This document shows positions 35,142 through 43,602 of a stretch of DNA of 64,000 nt, piece after piece. The DNA lies in the NCBI GenBank assembly GCA_027080725.1, contig JALWRC010000011.1, positions 1 to 64,000 of the forward strand, read 5' to 3'. The DNA comes from Saprospiraceae bacterium (GTDB lineage: Bacteria > Bacteroidota > Bacteroidia > Chitinophagales > Saprospiraceae). Under the pieces are notes generated by a model. The model saw only the letters and a program-made list of their open reading frames with translations. It had not been told where the DNA came from and searched no databases. How positions within the stretch are numbered: position 1 is the stretch's first letter; every line of letters starts with the position of its first letter. The position numbers were made by a program, and so were the translations under genes.

Positions 35142-36569
35142 ATGAAAAATGATTTATTTAAAAACATGTTCGTTATTATCTGCTCATTTGTCACCATTTC
35201 ATACCTGATGGGGCAACCCACTTTTCATCTGGAGCGCTTTGCTACCGGATTGAAGAGGCCCGTGAGTATTGATCATGCCGGAGACAGCCGGCTTTTTGTC
35301 GTGGAGAAGAATGGGTGGATTCGCATAGTCGATAGTCTTGGGCAGGTGTATCCGGATCCCTTTTTGGATATTTCTGACCGTGTCAGGGTGGGGGGTAATG
35401 AGATGGGATTCTTGGGATTGGCCTTTCACCCGGATTACAAAAACAACGGATATTTTTATGTCAATTACACCTCCCTTTCTCCACGCAGGACAATCATCTC
35501 GAGGTTTAGCCGGGATCCATCCGATCCCAATCACGCTTTGGCCAATTCCGAAAAGATATTGCTCGTCATCGGACAGCCTTACAGCAACCACAATGGAGGG
35601 TGCATCCGTTTTGGGCCGGATGGCTATCTGTACATTGGGATGGGGGATGGTGGCTCCGCCAATGATCCGCAAAACCGCGGTCAGAACCCCAAGGAGTTGT
35701 TGGCGAAAATGCTCCGGATAGATGTGGATAGTGGGGATCCATACGGGATTCCTCCCGACAATCCGTTTGTAGGGGATACTTCCTATCGTCCGGAGATTTG
35801 GGCAATGGGCGTGCGCAATCCATGGCGGTTTAGTTTTGACCGGATGACGGGTGATTTGTACATTGCAGATGTAGGACAGAATAAGATAGAGGAAATAGAT
35901 TTTCAGCCGGCCGGTGCCGGAGGAGGAGTCAATTACGGTTGGAGATGTTATGAAGGGTCTAATCCATTTAGGACGAGGGGTTGTGGCGATATTTCCAACT
36001 ACGTTTTCCCCGTCCATGAATATCGACACGCATCCGGCAATTGCTCCATCACCGGAGGGTATGTCTATCGAGGGACCAAATATCCCGACCTCAAAGGGTT
36101 GTATTTTTATGCGGATTATTGCTCCGGTTACATCGGTGCATTAAAACGGCGAAAAGATAGCACCTGGCTGAATTATGACTTGGGTTTTTACAATGGGTAT
36201 TCGTACGCTTCTTTCGGGGAGAATAATGCCGGGGAACTCTTTATCGCCGGAATAGAAGGTAACATTTATCAAATCACAGGTGATACCATTGGCGTAAATA
36301 CGACTGATCTAACCCCTCGACATTGGGCGGAGGTGATGCCCAATCCGACCGGTGGGGATGTCCGGCTGACCCTGGATATACAAGGGAGTGGAGAGCAGGT
36401 GACCCTGACCCTTATCGATCAACAGGGTACCGTGCGATATACGGATTTAATGCGGGCGAAACACCAAAAGCGCATCCCAATGTCCTCCTTATCTTCCGGT
36501 GTGTATTGGCTCAAGGTCGTTCGCCCGGATGCTCAACAGATATTGAGGATAGTTAAGCTGGAGAAATAA
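35142..36569 (+). CDS. Secreted PQQ-type glucose/sorbosone dehydrogenase, T9SS type A
   Basis: A 475-residue six-bladed propeller protein of the soluble glucose/sorbosone dehydrogenase family. Family members oxidise aldose sugars with PQQ as cofactor, outside the cytoplasm. I start it at the ATG at 35142 (M-K-N-D-L-F), which opens a signal peptide ending M-G-Q. Family motifs include E-M-G-F-L-G-L-A-F-H-P, S-N-H-N-G-G-C-I-R-F-G-P-D-G-Y-L-Y-I-G-M-G-D-G-G, R-N-P-W-R-F-S-F-D and N-Y-G-W. The T9SS type A domain begins near 400 with M-P-N-P-T. PQQ synthesis genes are not in the window, so cofactor use is inferred. Confidence 0.92.
   Translation: MKNDLFKNMFVIICSFVTISYLMGQPTFHLERFATGLKRPVSIDHAGDSRLFVVEKNGWIRIVDSLGQVYPDPFLDISDRVRVGGNEMGFLGLAFHPDYKNNGYFYVNYTSLSPRRTIISRFSRDPSDPNHALANSEKILLVIGQPYSNHNGGCIRFGPDGYLYIGMGDGGSANDPQNRGQNPKELLAKMLRIDVDSGDPYGIPPDNPFVGDTSYRPEIWAMGVRNPWRFSFDRMTGDLYIADVGQNKIEEIDFQPAGAGGGVNYGWRCYEGSNPFRTRGCGDISNYVFPVHEYRHASGNCSITGGYVYRGTKYPDLKGLYFYADYCSGYIGALKRRKDSTWLNYDLGFYNGYSYASFGENNAGELFIAGIEGNIYQITGDTIGVNTTDLTPRHWAEVMPNPTGGDVRLTLDIQGSGEQVTLTLIDQQGTVRYTDLMRAKHQKRIPMSSLSSGVYWLKVVRPDAQQILRIVKLEK
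35193..35204 (+). repeat. Dispersed motif ACCATTTCATAC, copy 6
   Basis: Exact copy in the signal-peptide region of the sugar dehydrogenase gene, read T-I-S-Y; followed by C. It lies 325 bases from copy 5 in opposite orientation. Confidence 0.7.
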
Positions 36570-36601
36570 TGCTCCGGTCTTCCCTACTTAATATACCTCC
36601 T

Positions 36602-36697
36602 TTGTGCATCTCCGCTCCCCGGTAATCCTTCGTCAGCTTTGGGATCGGAGTTCTTCTCAGCCGTTTGTCTTAGGTTAGTGCACTTTGTAACATACAC
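36602..36697 (+). repeat. Intergenic repeat, copy A (about 96 bp)
   Basis: Aligns along its full length with 63563-63660. Shared blocks include CTTCGTCAGCTTTGG, GTTCTTC, TTTGT and TTAGTGCA, ending in TTTGTAACATACAC. Roughly three quarters of positions agree by eye. Both copies are between genes. Confidence 0.7.
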
Positions 36698-36710
36698 TTG
36701 CAATACACAC

Positions 36711-36739
36711 TTGCCATTATGAATATTTGCGTACATTTG
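36711..36739 (+). promoter_or_regulatory. Promoter of the lipoprotein-pnuC pair
   Basis: TTG (36711-36713), 18-base spacer, TACATTTG (36732-36739), 51 bases before the ATG at 36791. Matches the Bacteroidota pattern with a slightly short spacer. Confidence 0.6.
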
Positions 36740-36790
36740 CTTCAAATTAGGTATAATTATAAATTATTTATTAGTTGTATTCATTAAGTT

Positions 36791-37372
36791 ATGGCAAAAT
36801 CTAGTCAATTATTGGCCCTATTTACCGCAGTGAGCCTCTTCATTGTGGCTTGCAAATCAGATAACAGCTCTTCTTCCACATCGGAAAAGTATGAGGGCAA
36901 AACAGAAGAAGGTATTGTTATTCCCCCCAAACCTCAATCGCGCACCTCCGAGGATGTTCCCTTCTTTGAGTGCATGGTGGATGGCAATGTGTTTGAGTCT
37001 GCAACCGCGCGGGGTAGCTATATTGTGGATGAAACCTCCGGCAAGGTATTGGTAGATATGTCTGCCGTGTCCGGAAAAGAGCCGGGAAAAGATTATATAA
37101 CCATGATCGGAGTAGTGTTGGAGTCCTTTAAAGGAGAGGGCAATTACGATGGGTATAAATCCTTTTACTACAAGAGAATCGTACAAGGAGCTCCGGAAAT
37201 GTTGGAATGGGAAAGCCAAAAAGGTAGCATCAATGTTACCAAATGGGATGAGGACCAAAAATTGCTCTCCGGGACCTTCTCCACGACTGTAAAAAATGAT
37301 AAAGGCAAAACCATTCGCATTGACGGAGGCCGCTTTAAGAATGTGCCTTTAGAGGTGCTCAAAGTCAAGTAG
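36791..37372 (+). CDS. Lipoprotein resembling DUF6252
   Basis: A 193-residue exported lipoprotein: M-A-K-S-S-Q...L-F-I-V-A-C gives Cys21 as lipid site, followed by a serine-rich linker. The mature part has a C-M-V-D-G-N-V-F-E-S opening, alternating beta strands and I-N-V-T-K-W-D...L-S-G-T-F-S-T-T, ending G-G-R-F-K-N-V-P-L. This order resembles DUF6252 lipoproteins of Bacteroidota, whose function is unknown. pnuC begins 17 bases downstream, so the two are probably one operon. Confidence 0.82.
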   Translation: MAKSSQLLALFTAVSLFIVACKSDNSSSSTSEKYEGKTEEGIVIPPKPQSRTSEDVPFFECMVDGNVFESATARGSYIVDETSGKVLVDMSAVSGKEPGKDYITMIGVVLESFKGEGNYDGYKSFYYKRIVQGAPEMLEWESQKGSINVTKWDEDQKLLSGTFSTTVKNDKGKTIRIDGGRFKNVPLEVLKVK

Positions 37373-37389
37373 AGCAAAGGAGGCAAAAC

Positions 37390-37971
37390 ATGATCTCACC
37401 AATTGTACTCGAAGCCGTTGCCGTCATTGCGGGAATTCTCTGTGTTTGGCTTCAGACTAAAGAAGACATACGCGCGTGGCCTTTTGGTATTCTCTCGGTC
37501 ATCTTGTATGTCTATATTTTTCATGAGAATTATCTCTACTCCGATATGATTCTCAATGCCATCTACATCATTCTTAATATCTATGGATGGTGGAATTGGT
37601 CCAGGCGTAAGACGGAGGTGAAGTCCGAGGTCCCGGTGCAAACCATTTCAAGCCAAGGCCATATTATTTTGGTGGGCATTATCATTGTGGCAACCACTAT
37701 TTGGGGGTGGAATATGGAGCATTTTACCCGTGCCCAGTTTGTGTACTACGACGCATTTACGACAGTCGGCAGCCTCGTCGCCCAATATTTACTCGCGAAG
37801 AAATACCTTGAGAATTGGTATGTTTGGATCATTGTTGACCTGGTAGCCATTCCGGTCTATTTGGCCAAAGGCCTCCATCTCACTGCGTTGCTATTTGGCG
37901 TGTATCTGGCGCTGTGTATCTACGGGTTGCTCCAATGGAAGAAGCAGTTAAAGCCCGTCGCCTCCCTCTGA
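37390..37971 (+). CDS. pnuC: PnuC-type nicotinamide riboside transporter
   Basis: A 193-residue inner-membrane protein that lets nicotinamide riboside enter the cell for NAD salvage. Seven hydrophobic segments are seen. The motifs W-P-F-G-I-L-S-V-I-L-Y, S-D-M-I-L-N-A-I-Y-I-I-L-N-I-Y-G-W-W-N-W and W-I-I-V-D-L-V-A-I-P-V-Y are characteristic. It follows a lipoprotein gene by 17 bases. Its last 24 bases overlap the end of the convergent ABC gene. The kinase that normally traps the substrate (NadR/NRK) is not seen here. Confidence 0.93.
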   Translation: MISPIVLEAVAVIAGILCVWLQTKEDIRAWPFGILSVILYVYIFHENYLYSDMILNAIYIILNIYGWWNWSRRKTEVKSEVPVQTISSQGHIILVGIIIVATTIWGWNMEHFTRAQFVYYDAFTTVGSLVAQYLLAKKYLENWYVWIIVDLVAIPVYLAKGLHLTALLFGVYLALCIYGLLQWKKQLKPVASL

Positions 37972-39468
37972 TTTTATATTCATCACATTGGCAGTCATAA
38001 AACGCACGGTATCTTCATCATGGGAGATAAAAATCAAGGCTAAACCCAATTCGTGTTGAAGGGATTGCAGGAGTTTTAAGATATGCAATTGAGTGACCGT
38101 GTCCAGGGCAGAAACGGGTTCGTCACAAATGAGCACCTTGGGTTTCAATGCCAGTGCGGCAGCGATACACACCCTTTGTTGCTGCCCGCCCGAAAGCTCA
38201 TGGGGCCTTCTCATTAAGAGCTCTTCCGGCAATTGGGTCATCCTCAGTAGCGACTCCAAATCCATGCGCGCCCCCTCCTTGGGCTGTAGTGCCAAGGCTT
38301 CCAGGAGTATCTGCCGGATGGTGTGTTTGGGGTGAAGGGCGGAGGCCGGATTTTGCCAGATCATTTGGATTTTTTTCCGGTGCATTCTCAGACCTTTGCC
38401 CTCCATTTTTAGTATATCCTTTCCTTCGAGAAAAACTTGTCCGCCGACAAAATCCGCCAGCCGGGCAATCCCCAGTGCCAGGGTGCTTTTGCCCGCTCCG
38501 GACGGACCGGATATACCCAGGCATTGGCCGGCATATAGTTTGAATGAAAAGTTGTTAATGATTATTATGAGTTTTCCCTTCTCATCGTAATGGCCCACTT
38601 GGAGATGCTTAACACTCAAAACGGGAGTAGAAGGTCGTGCGGGTTCACCTTCCATTGCATTTTGTGGGGAATTGGTAGGGAGATGCATTGCTTCGAAGAG
38701 CTCTTGGGTGATGTTTGACTTAGCGTGTTGTTTGAGGTATGAAATGGTACCATTATCCACTATAACACCACGCTCCATTATCATTAACGTATCTGCCAAA
38801 GGAGCAAGATGCCTTATGTCATGGGTGATAATGAGTACAGTGGTCCCTTGGGACTGAACTCTATCCCGGATGAGTTGGAGGAGCTGTTGTTTTGAAGCCG
38901 GGTCCAATGCAGAGGTGGGTTCGTCTAAAACCAGCAATTTGGGATTTCTCGCTATAGACATCACCCACATCAAGCGCTGCAATTCCCCTCCGGATACCTG
39001 CGATGGAAAAGCGTTGTAAAAACGTTCCGGAGGGGCTAATCCCACCTCTTCGATTAAAGAGAGGACATGCTTTTTTCCTTCGATTTTCCCGATCGATCTA
39101 TCCAATAGTACTGTCTCCAGGATCTGCTTGCCTATCCGGATGACGGGGTTAAATCCGGCAAGGGCGTCCTGTGGCATATACGCGATCTCTCTTCCTCGCA
39201 AGCGGTTCATGTCTTCTGGAGACATGGACAAACAATCGTTTTGGTGGTATAGAATTTTGCCGGAAACCACGAGAGAGGTGTTATGTATCAATGCTAAAAT
39301 GGCCCGGGCGGTAAGTGTTTTGCCCGCGCCGGTGGGACCCGCGAGCACAGTTATTTCCCCTTCGGAAAGACAAAAGGATATCCTGTTGACAAGGCGGACT
39401 TCCCCCTGATCTTTGCCGGTGGCAATGGTCAAACGCTCCACCTGTAATATATGTGCCTTCTCCGTCAT
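37948..39468 (-). CDS. ABC transporter ATP-binding protein with two fused ATPase domains
   Basis: A 506-residue protein with two complete ABC ATPase domains of the peptide/nickel (Dpp/Opp) class, as in YejF. Domain 1: Walker A G-P-T-G-A-G-K-T, Q-loop Y-M-P-Q-D, signature V-S-G-G-E-L-Q-R-L, Walker B L-L-V-L-D-E-P. Domain 2 (from about 280): G-P-S-G-A-G-K-S, signature L-S-G-G-Q-Q-Q-R-V, Walker B V-L-I-C-D-E-P. It should power import of oligopeptides or similar solutes. No permease or binding protein gene is adjacent, so its partners lie elsewhere. Confidence 0.93.
   Translation of the reverse strand: MTEKAHILQVERLTIATGKDQGEVRLVNRISFCLSEGEITVLAGPTGAGKTLTARAILALIHNTSLVVSGKILYHQNDCLSMSPEDMNRLRGREIAYMPQDALAGFNPVIRIGKQILETVLLDRSIGKIEGKKHVLSLIEEVGLAPPERFYNAFPSQVSGGELQRLMWVMSIARNPKLLVLDEPTSALDPASKQQLLQLIRDRVQSQGTTVLIITHDIRHLAPLADTLMIMERGVIVDNGTISYLKQHAKSNITQELFEAMHLPTNSPQNAMEGEPARPSTPVLSVKHLQVGHYDEKGKLIIIINNFSFKLYAGQCLGISGPSGAGKSTLALGIARLADFVGGQVFLEGKDILKMEGKGLRMHRKKIQMIWQNPASALHPKHTIRQILLEALALQPKEGARMDLESLLRMTQLPEELLMRRPHELSGGQQQRVCIAAALALKPKVLICDEPVSALDTVTQLHILKLLQSLQHELGLALIFISHDEDTVRFMTANVMNIKSEGGDGL
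38737..38748 (-). repeat. Dispersed motif ACCATTTCATAC, copy 7
   Basis: Exact copy inside the double-ATPase gene, read T-I-S-Y; followed by C. Confidence 0.7.
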
Positions 39469-39564
39469 GTTTTAATTGCTATGCTTTGCATCGTTTCCGG
39501 AATGCTCCTAATTGGATGTAAAAATGCTGTTTTTTTCTGAATTGTAGCGCTTAAGGAGGATATA

Positions 39565-39578
39565 GTGTGTATTACAAA
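39565..39578 (-). repeat. Intergenic motif TTTGTAATACACAC, copy 2
   Basis: Exact copy on the minus strand, 97 bases upstream of the ABC gene start. Confidence 0.6.
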
Positions 39579-39694
39579 GTACACTTCCGGATGGCATTTC
39601 AAATGTATTTGATAACTACCTTCTTATAACGCTGTAGCGTCACGGGTAGTGGGCCCTGTGTTATAAATAGCAATACCATTGTTATTATGGGAAA

Positions 39695-39730
39695 CACAGA
39701 GGTCACAGAGAGCACAGAGAACACAGAGCG
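39695..39730 (+). repeat. Tandem repeat, CACAGAGnn x 4
   Basis: Four uninterrupted nine-base units, each CACAGAG plus two variable bases. Confidence 0.85.
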
Positions 39731-40240
39731 GGGAAACGGCTCCGCGTTAATAATGTGCTATCAGAACAACACGAACGCCGGTTTCTGAAGTGATAAATCG
39801 AACGTCCGCCTATAATCCATATAGGACGAAGCCAAATCATAGAGCTCCAATCGTTTATCCCGTGGAATATTTATTTATTCTAAGGGGGTGATCGGTATTT
39901 GATGTTCATAAACGCACTAGCCACTACGAGTATCCGGTTGGTTAAAACACAGAAAAAGCCTTAAATGAATCGTTTTTAAAAGGGACATTAAAGAGCCCTG
40001 TAATAACAATGTGGAGAATGGCAGTATAGGAATGCAACGTAATTATGATTTTTTTAACAGCCAAAGTTTACATGGAGTCAATAAAATTCTCCTATATTGC
40101 GAGGTGTTTTTGACCGTTTAGTGGTTGTTCAACGTTTTATTATTTACTTTTTTCCGGCATTTGGACAAAACGCCTACAGGGAGATAGCGTTGTTTTAAAT
40201 CATTAATGGTCAGTGATTTATTAACTAAAATTCTAAACAA

Positions 40241-41728
40241 ATGGATTCTACCAAACAAGGGCATCCCAAGGGCCTTTACACCTTATTCGCAACAGAAATG
40301 TGGGAGCGCTTTAGCTATTATGGTATGCGCGCCCTGTTTACTTTGTACCTCACGGCAAAGTTGGCAGACGATGGTTTTGGATTGCCGCGGGAAGAGGCCC
40401 TGGCCTTATACGCTGTATTTACAGGATTGGTGTACTTGACTCCTATTTTGGGTGGTTGGGTAGCGGATAAGTTTCTCGGCAAGCGAAAAACCGTCTATAT
40501 CGGGGGGATTGTTATGGCAGTCGGTCAATTCTTGCTGGCGGCAAGTGCTTTTATGGCCACCTCATTGGATGCCCCTACGAGGTTGTTTCTTTTTAATTTT
40601 GGATTAGGGGTATTAATCATTGGTAATGGATTCTTCAAACCCAATATCTCGACTATAGTCGGAGATTTTTATGATGACAATGACCCCCGAAAGGACTCTG
40701 CCTTTAATATCTTCTATATGGGCATCAATTTGGGTGCAATCCTCGGGCCTTTTATCGCCGGAGCATTAGGAGAGAACATTCATTGGGGATGGGGCTTTTT
40801 GTCTGCGGGATTAGGTATGATATTGAGCGTCCTTTGGCTCAAATGGAAGGAAGACACTTTAGAGCAGTATGGTTTACCTCCGGGGTCCCCCGAAAGCAAA
40901 TACCTTTTGGATGCCAAAGATTGGAGGGACATCTTTATGTATGCCATTGGATTAGTGGTGGCCACGTTTGTCGTCATCAAGGTATGGGGGATGTTGCCGG
41001 AGAGCATCACCTCCATCTTAACATACGGAGGATTTGCTGCCATTATTCTCGGTTTGGGCTATGTGATAGCCAAAGGAACAAATGGTGCACACGAATGGAG
41101 CCGGATGTTGGTCATCATAGTGTTGGCCTTCTTTAACATCGCTTTCTGGGCGGGATTTGAGCAAGCGGGAGGTACGATGAACCTCTTCGCCAAAGAAAAC
41201 ACCAATCGCATGCTGGGTGGTTGGGAAATTCCGGCATCCTGGTTTCAGAATATTAATCCATTGGCGATTTTGATTTTTGCTCCGATTTTTTCCGTGATGT
41301 GGCTAAAGCTGGATAAAATGAAACTCAACCCCAGGACACCGCTCAAGTTTGCTATCGGCCTTTTCCTGGGTGCTTTTGCATTTTTGATCATGACCTGGGC
41401 TAGTAATGCTGCAGATGGAGGGCATATGGTATCTCCTTTTTGGCTGATCGCAGTTTATGTGATTTTGACTCTGGGGGAATTGATGCTCTCCCCGATCGGG
41501 TTATCCATGATAACCAAATTGGCGCCTACCAAACTCGTCTCTGTCGTTATGGGACTTTGGATGGCGAGTTTTGCTGCGGGCAACTACCTGGCGGGGATGC
41601 TCGAGAGTATTTTGCACAAGTATGATTTTCCGCTTTACCCGTTTATCATGTGGGTGATGATAGGATCAGGAGTATGCCTGTTGATTCTTTCTCCTTTCCT
41701 CAACAAAGCCATGAAAGGTATCCATTAG
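40241..41728 (+). CDS. POT-family proton-coupled oligopeptide transporter (first of three)
   Basis: A 495-residue major-facilitator protein that imports di- or tripeptides with protons. The family motif E-M-W-E-R-F-S-Y-Y-G (E-x-x-E-R) is in the first membrane helix. G-x-x-L-G-K-R-K-T and F-N-I-F-Y-M-G-I-N-L-G-A (second POT signature) follow. A-F-F-N-I-A-F-W-A-G-F-E-Q-A-G is in the second half. About 12-14 membrane segments are present. Two paralogues follow in the same direction, with gaps of 156 and 239 bases. Confidence 0.95.
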   Translation: MDSTKQGHPKGLYTLFATEMWERFSYYGMRALFTLYLTAKLADDGFGLPREEALALYAVFTGLVYLTPILGGWVADKFLGKRKTVYIGGIVMAVGQFLLAASAFMATSLDAPTRLFLFNFGLGVLIIGNGFFKPNISTIVGDFYDDNDPRKDSAFNIFYMGINLGAILGPFIAGALGENIHWGWGFLSAGLGMILSVLWLKWKEDTLEQYGLPPGSPESKYLLDAKDWRDIFMYAIGLVVATFVVIKVWGMLPESITSILTYGGFAAIILGLGYVIAKGTNGAHEWSRMLVIIVLAFFNIAFWAGFEQAGGTMNLFAKENTNRMLGGWEIPASWFQNINPLAILIFAPIFSVMWLKLDKMKLNPRTPLKFAIGLFLGAFAFLIMTWASNAADGGHMVSPFWLIAVYVILTLGELMLSPIGLSMITKLAPTKLVSVVMGLWMASFAAGNYLAGMLESILHKYDFPLYPFIMWVMIGSGVCLLILSPFLNKAMKGIH

Positions 41729-41741
41729 ACGCAATAAGCAT

Positions 41742-41782
41742 AGCCCCATTCGTACAAGTATCTGAGATGTACGAATGGGGCT
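41742..41782 (+). terminator. Hairpin between the first and second POT genes
   Basis: A perfect 14-pair stem (41742-41755 with 41769-41782) with a 13-base loop, 13 bases after the stop. It lacks a clear T-run, so it may attenuate or stabilise the transcript rather than end it. Confidence 0.6.
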
Positions 41783-41884
41783 TATGGGGGAGGTGCGACT
41801 TTAACTTCAGAGGCACTTGTCATGTGTCATTTTGATTATTCATTTCAATCCCATTTTTTATAAAACAAAATAGAGAAAAGTATT

Positions 41885-43363
41885 ATGCAGCATCAAGACA
41901 GTTCGTTGGGCTTCGTTGGCCTGTTAAAATCCTTTACCAAACCCTTTTGGTTGGCGAGTGCCATGGAACTCTTCGAACGCTGGGCCTGGTATGGTCTCTT
42001 TGCCGTATTGGCCCTTTACCTCACGGGCTCCACGGATGAAGGTGCCTTGGGATTCAGTCATATCGAGCGGGGAGAGATTATGGCCTATGTAACGGCGATA
42101 TTGTATTTTCTCCCCATTATCACCGGTGCCATTTCTGATAAGATTGGGTACAAGCTCTCCTTAATTATCGCTTATGTTTTGCTGGCGGTAGGTTATTTCT
42201 TCATGGGAAGAGTGACTTCTTATAGCGCTGTATTTCTGATGTTTTTGGTCGTCGCTTTAGGGGCTGCCATGTTCAAACCGGTCGCTTCTGCCATTGTCAC
42301 CAAGTCCACGGACAAAACCAATTCCTCCTTCGGCTTCGGGGTGTTTTATATGATGGTCAATATCGGTGGTTTTTTCGGTCCTTTATTCTCTGCGAAACTG
42401 CGGGATGCATATGGATGGAACATTGTTTTTTTGATGGCCACTTCGGCGATATTGGTCAATCTTATCATCGTACTCTTTTTCTTCAAAGAGCCCAACCGCG
42501 AGCCGGTCACCGAGACTTTGGGGGAGACCTTAACGCGCTCTTTTAAGAATATTTGGGAGGCGCTTTCGGATATGCGCCTCACCTTTTTGCTCATTATTAT
42601 GGTTGGATTTTGGCTGATGTTCAATCAGCTGTTTTACACCTTGCCCGTCTTTATTGAGGAATGGATCGATACGCGACCATTTTACGAAGCATTTCACAAA
42701 ATACTTCCACCCATTGCGGATTTTCTAAAGAACAAAGATGGAAGCATCAATCCGGAGATGATCGTCAATCTGGATGCCTTCTTTATCATCATTTTGCAAA
42801 TGATCATCTCGATGATTATCCTCAAATGGAAGCCTATTAACGCCATGATGACGGGTATTTTCATTGCCATCATCGGTATCGCTCTCTCCTTTTATACCAA
42901 CAACAGCCTTTATACGGTATTGGGAATACTGATATTTGCGATTGGGGAGATGACTTCCAATCCCAAGTTCTCGGATTATATCGCCAAGATATCGCCCAAG
43001 GGGAAGGAAGCCCTGTACATGGGCACGTATTTTCTCCCAATCGCTGCCGCCAATCTGCTTACAAAATGGATTACAGGGGACCTATATGAAAAATATTCCG
43101 ATAAAGTGGAGATCATTCGCAGGGAGCTCTTTGCGAGAAATATCCAATTGCCGGAAATAACAAAAGAATACACCAAAAACGATTTTTACCACGATGCGGC
43201 AGACAAACTGCAGATGTCCATGGACCAAATGACCAACTATATGTGGGATACGTATCATCCCGGCAATATCTGGTATGTAATCGCCGGCATCGGTTTTCTT
43301 ACCATTGTGGGGCTATTGGTGTACAATACCGTTATTAACCGGATGGAAAGACGCAGCACATAG
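41885..43363 (+). CDS. POT-like MFS transporter (second of three)
   Basis: A 492-residue paralogue of the flanking transporters, but more diverged. The first-helix motif reads M-E-L-F-E-R-W-A-W-Y-G, keeping E-x-x-E-R with W in place of F. The second POT signature is F-G-V-F-Y-M-M-V-N-I-G-G. A large soluble insertion (about 255-300, rich in D, K and P) interrupts the second half, and the C-terminal part has a further charged segment (about 400-455). Transport of peptides is likely; a shifted substrate range is possible given the changes. Confidence 0.9.
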   Translation: MQHQDSSLGFVGLLKSFTKPFWLASAMELFERWAWYGLFAVLALYLTGSTDEGALGFSHIERGEIMAYVTAILYFLPIITGAISDKIGYKLSLIIAYVLLAVGYFFMGRVTSYSAVFLMFLVVALGAAMFKPVASAIVTKSTDKTNSSFGFGVFYMMVNIGGFFGPLFSAKLRDAYGWNIVFLMATSAILVNLIIVLFFFKEPNREPVTETLGETLTRSFKNIWEALSDMRLTFLLIIMVGFWLMFNQLFYTLPVFIEEWIDTRPFYEAFHKILPPIADFLKNKDGSINPEMIVNLDAFFIIILQMIISMIILKWKPINAMMTGIFIAIIGIALSFYTNNSLYTVLGILIFAIGEMTSNPKFSDYIAKISPKGKEALYMGTYFLPIAAANLLTKWITGDLYEKYSDKVEIIRRELFARNIQLPEITKEYTKNDFYHDAADKLQMSMDQMTNYMWDTYHPGNIWYVIAGIGFLTIVGLLVYNTVINRMERRST

Positions 43364-43528
43364 CTTGAAATGATGGCATTATTCGTGATATGGTATTTGG
43401 GTGTATCCGATTGCCCTGTGCCTCTTGTTTGTGAGGATAGTACATCTATTATTCTCACACCAATCGGACGCTTAAACAACGAAAAGGAATTTGGATGTGC
43501 CTTTCATTCATACCCGCTCGAATAGTCA

Positions 43529-43540
43529 ACCATTTCATAC
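43529..43540 (+). repeat. Dispersed motif ACCATTTCATAC, copy 8
   Basis: Exact intergenic copy, 62 bases upstream of the third POT gene; followed by C. Confidence 0.7.
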
Positions 43541-43602
43541 CCCCTCCTCCTATATGATGTAAATGCATATAGGGTAATATTTTAACCAACAAAACAAATT
43601 CT

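Larger units (their letters stand above)
39469..40240. other. 772-bp intergenic region with repeats
   Basis: No supported ORF. It holds an exact TTTGTAATACACAC on the minus strand (39565-39578). A hairpin follows with TTATAAC/GTTATAA arms (39624-39630 with 39660-39666) and an inner ACGCT/AGCGT stem. A four-unit tandem repeat is at 39695-39730. The last 200 bases are AT-rich and should contain the promoter of the first POT gene. Confidence 0.6.

Noticed and set aside
39695-39730. Tandem CACAGAG units as a CRISPR array
   Set aside because: Units are nine bases with no spacers, and no cas genes are present.
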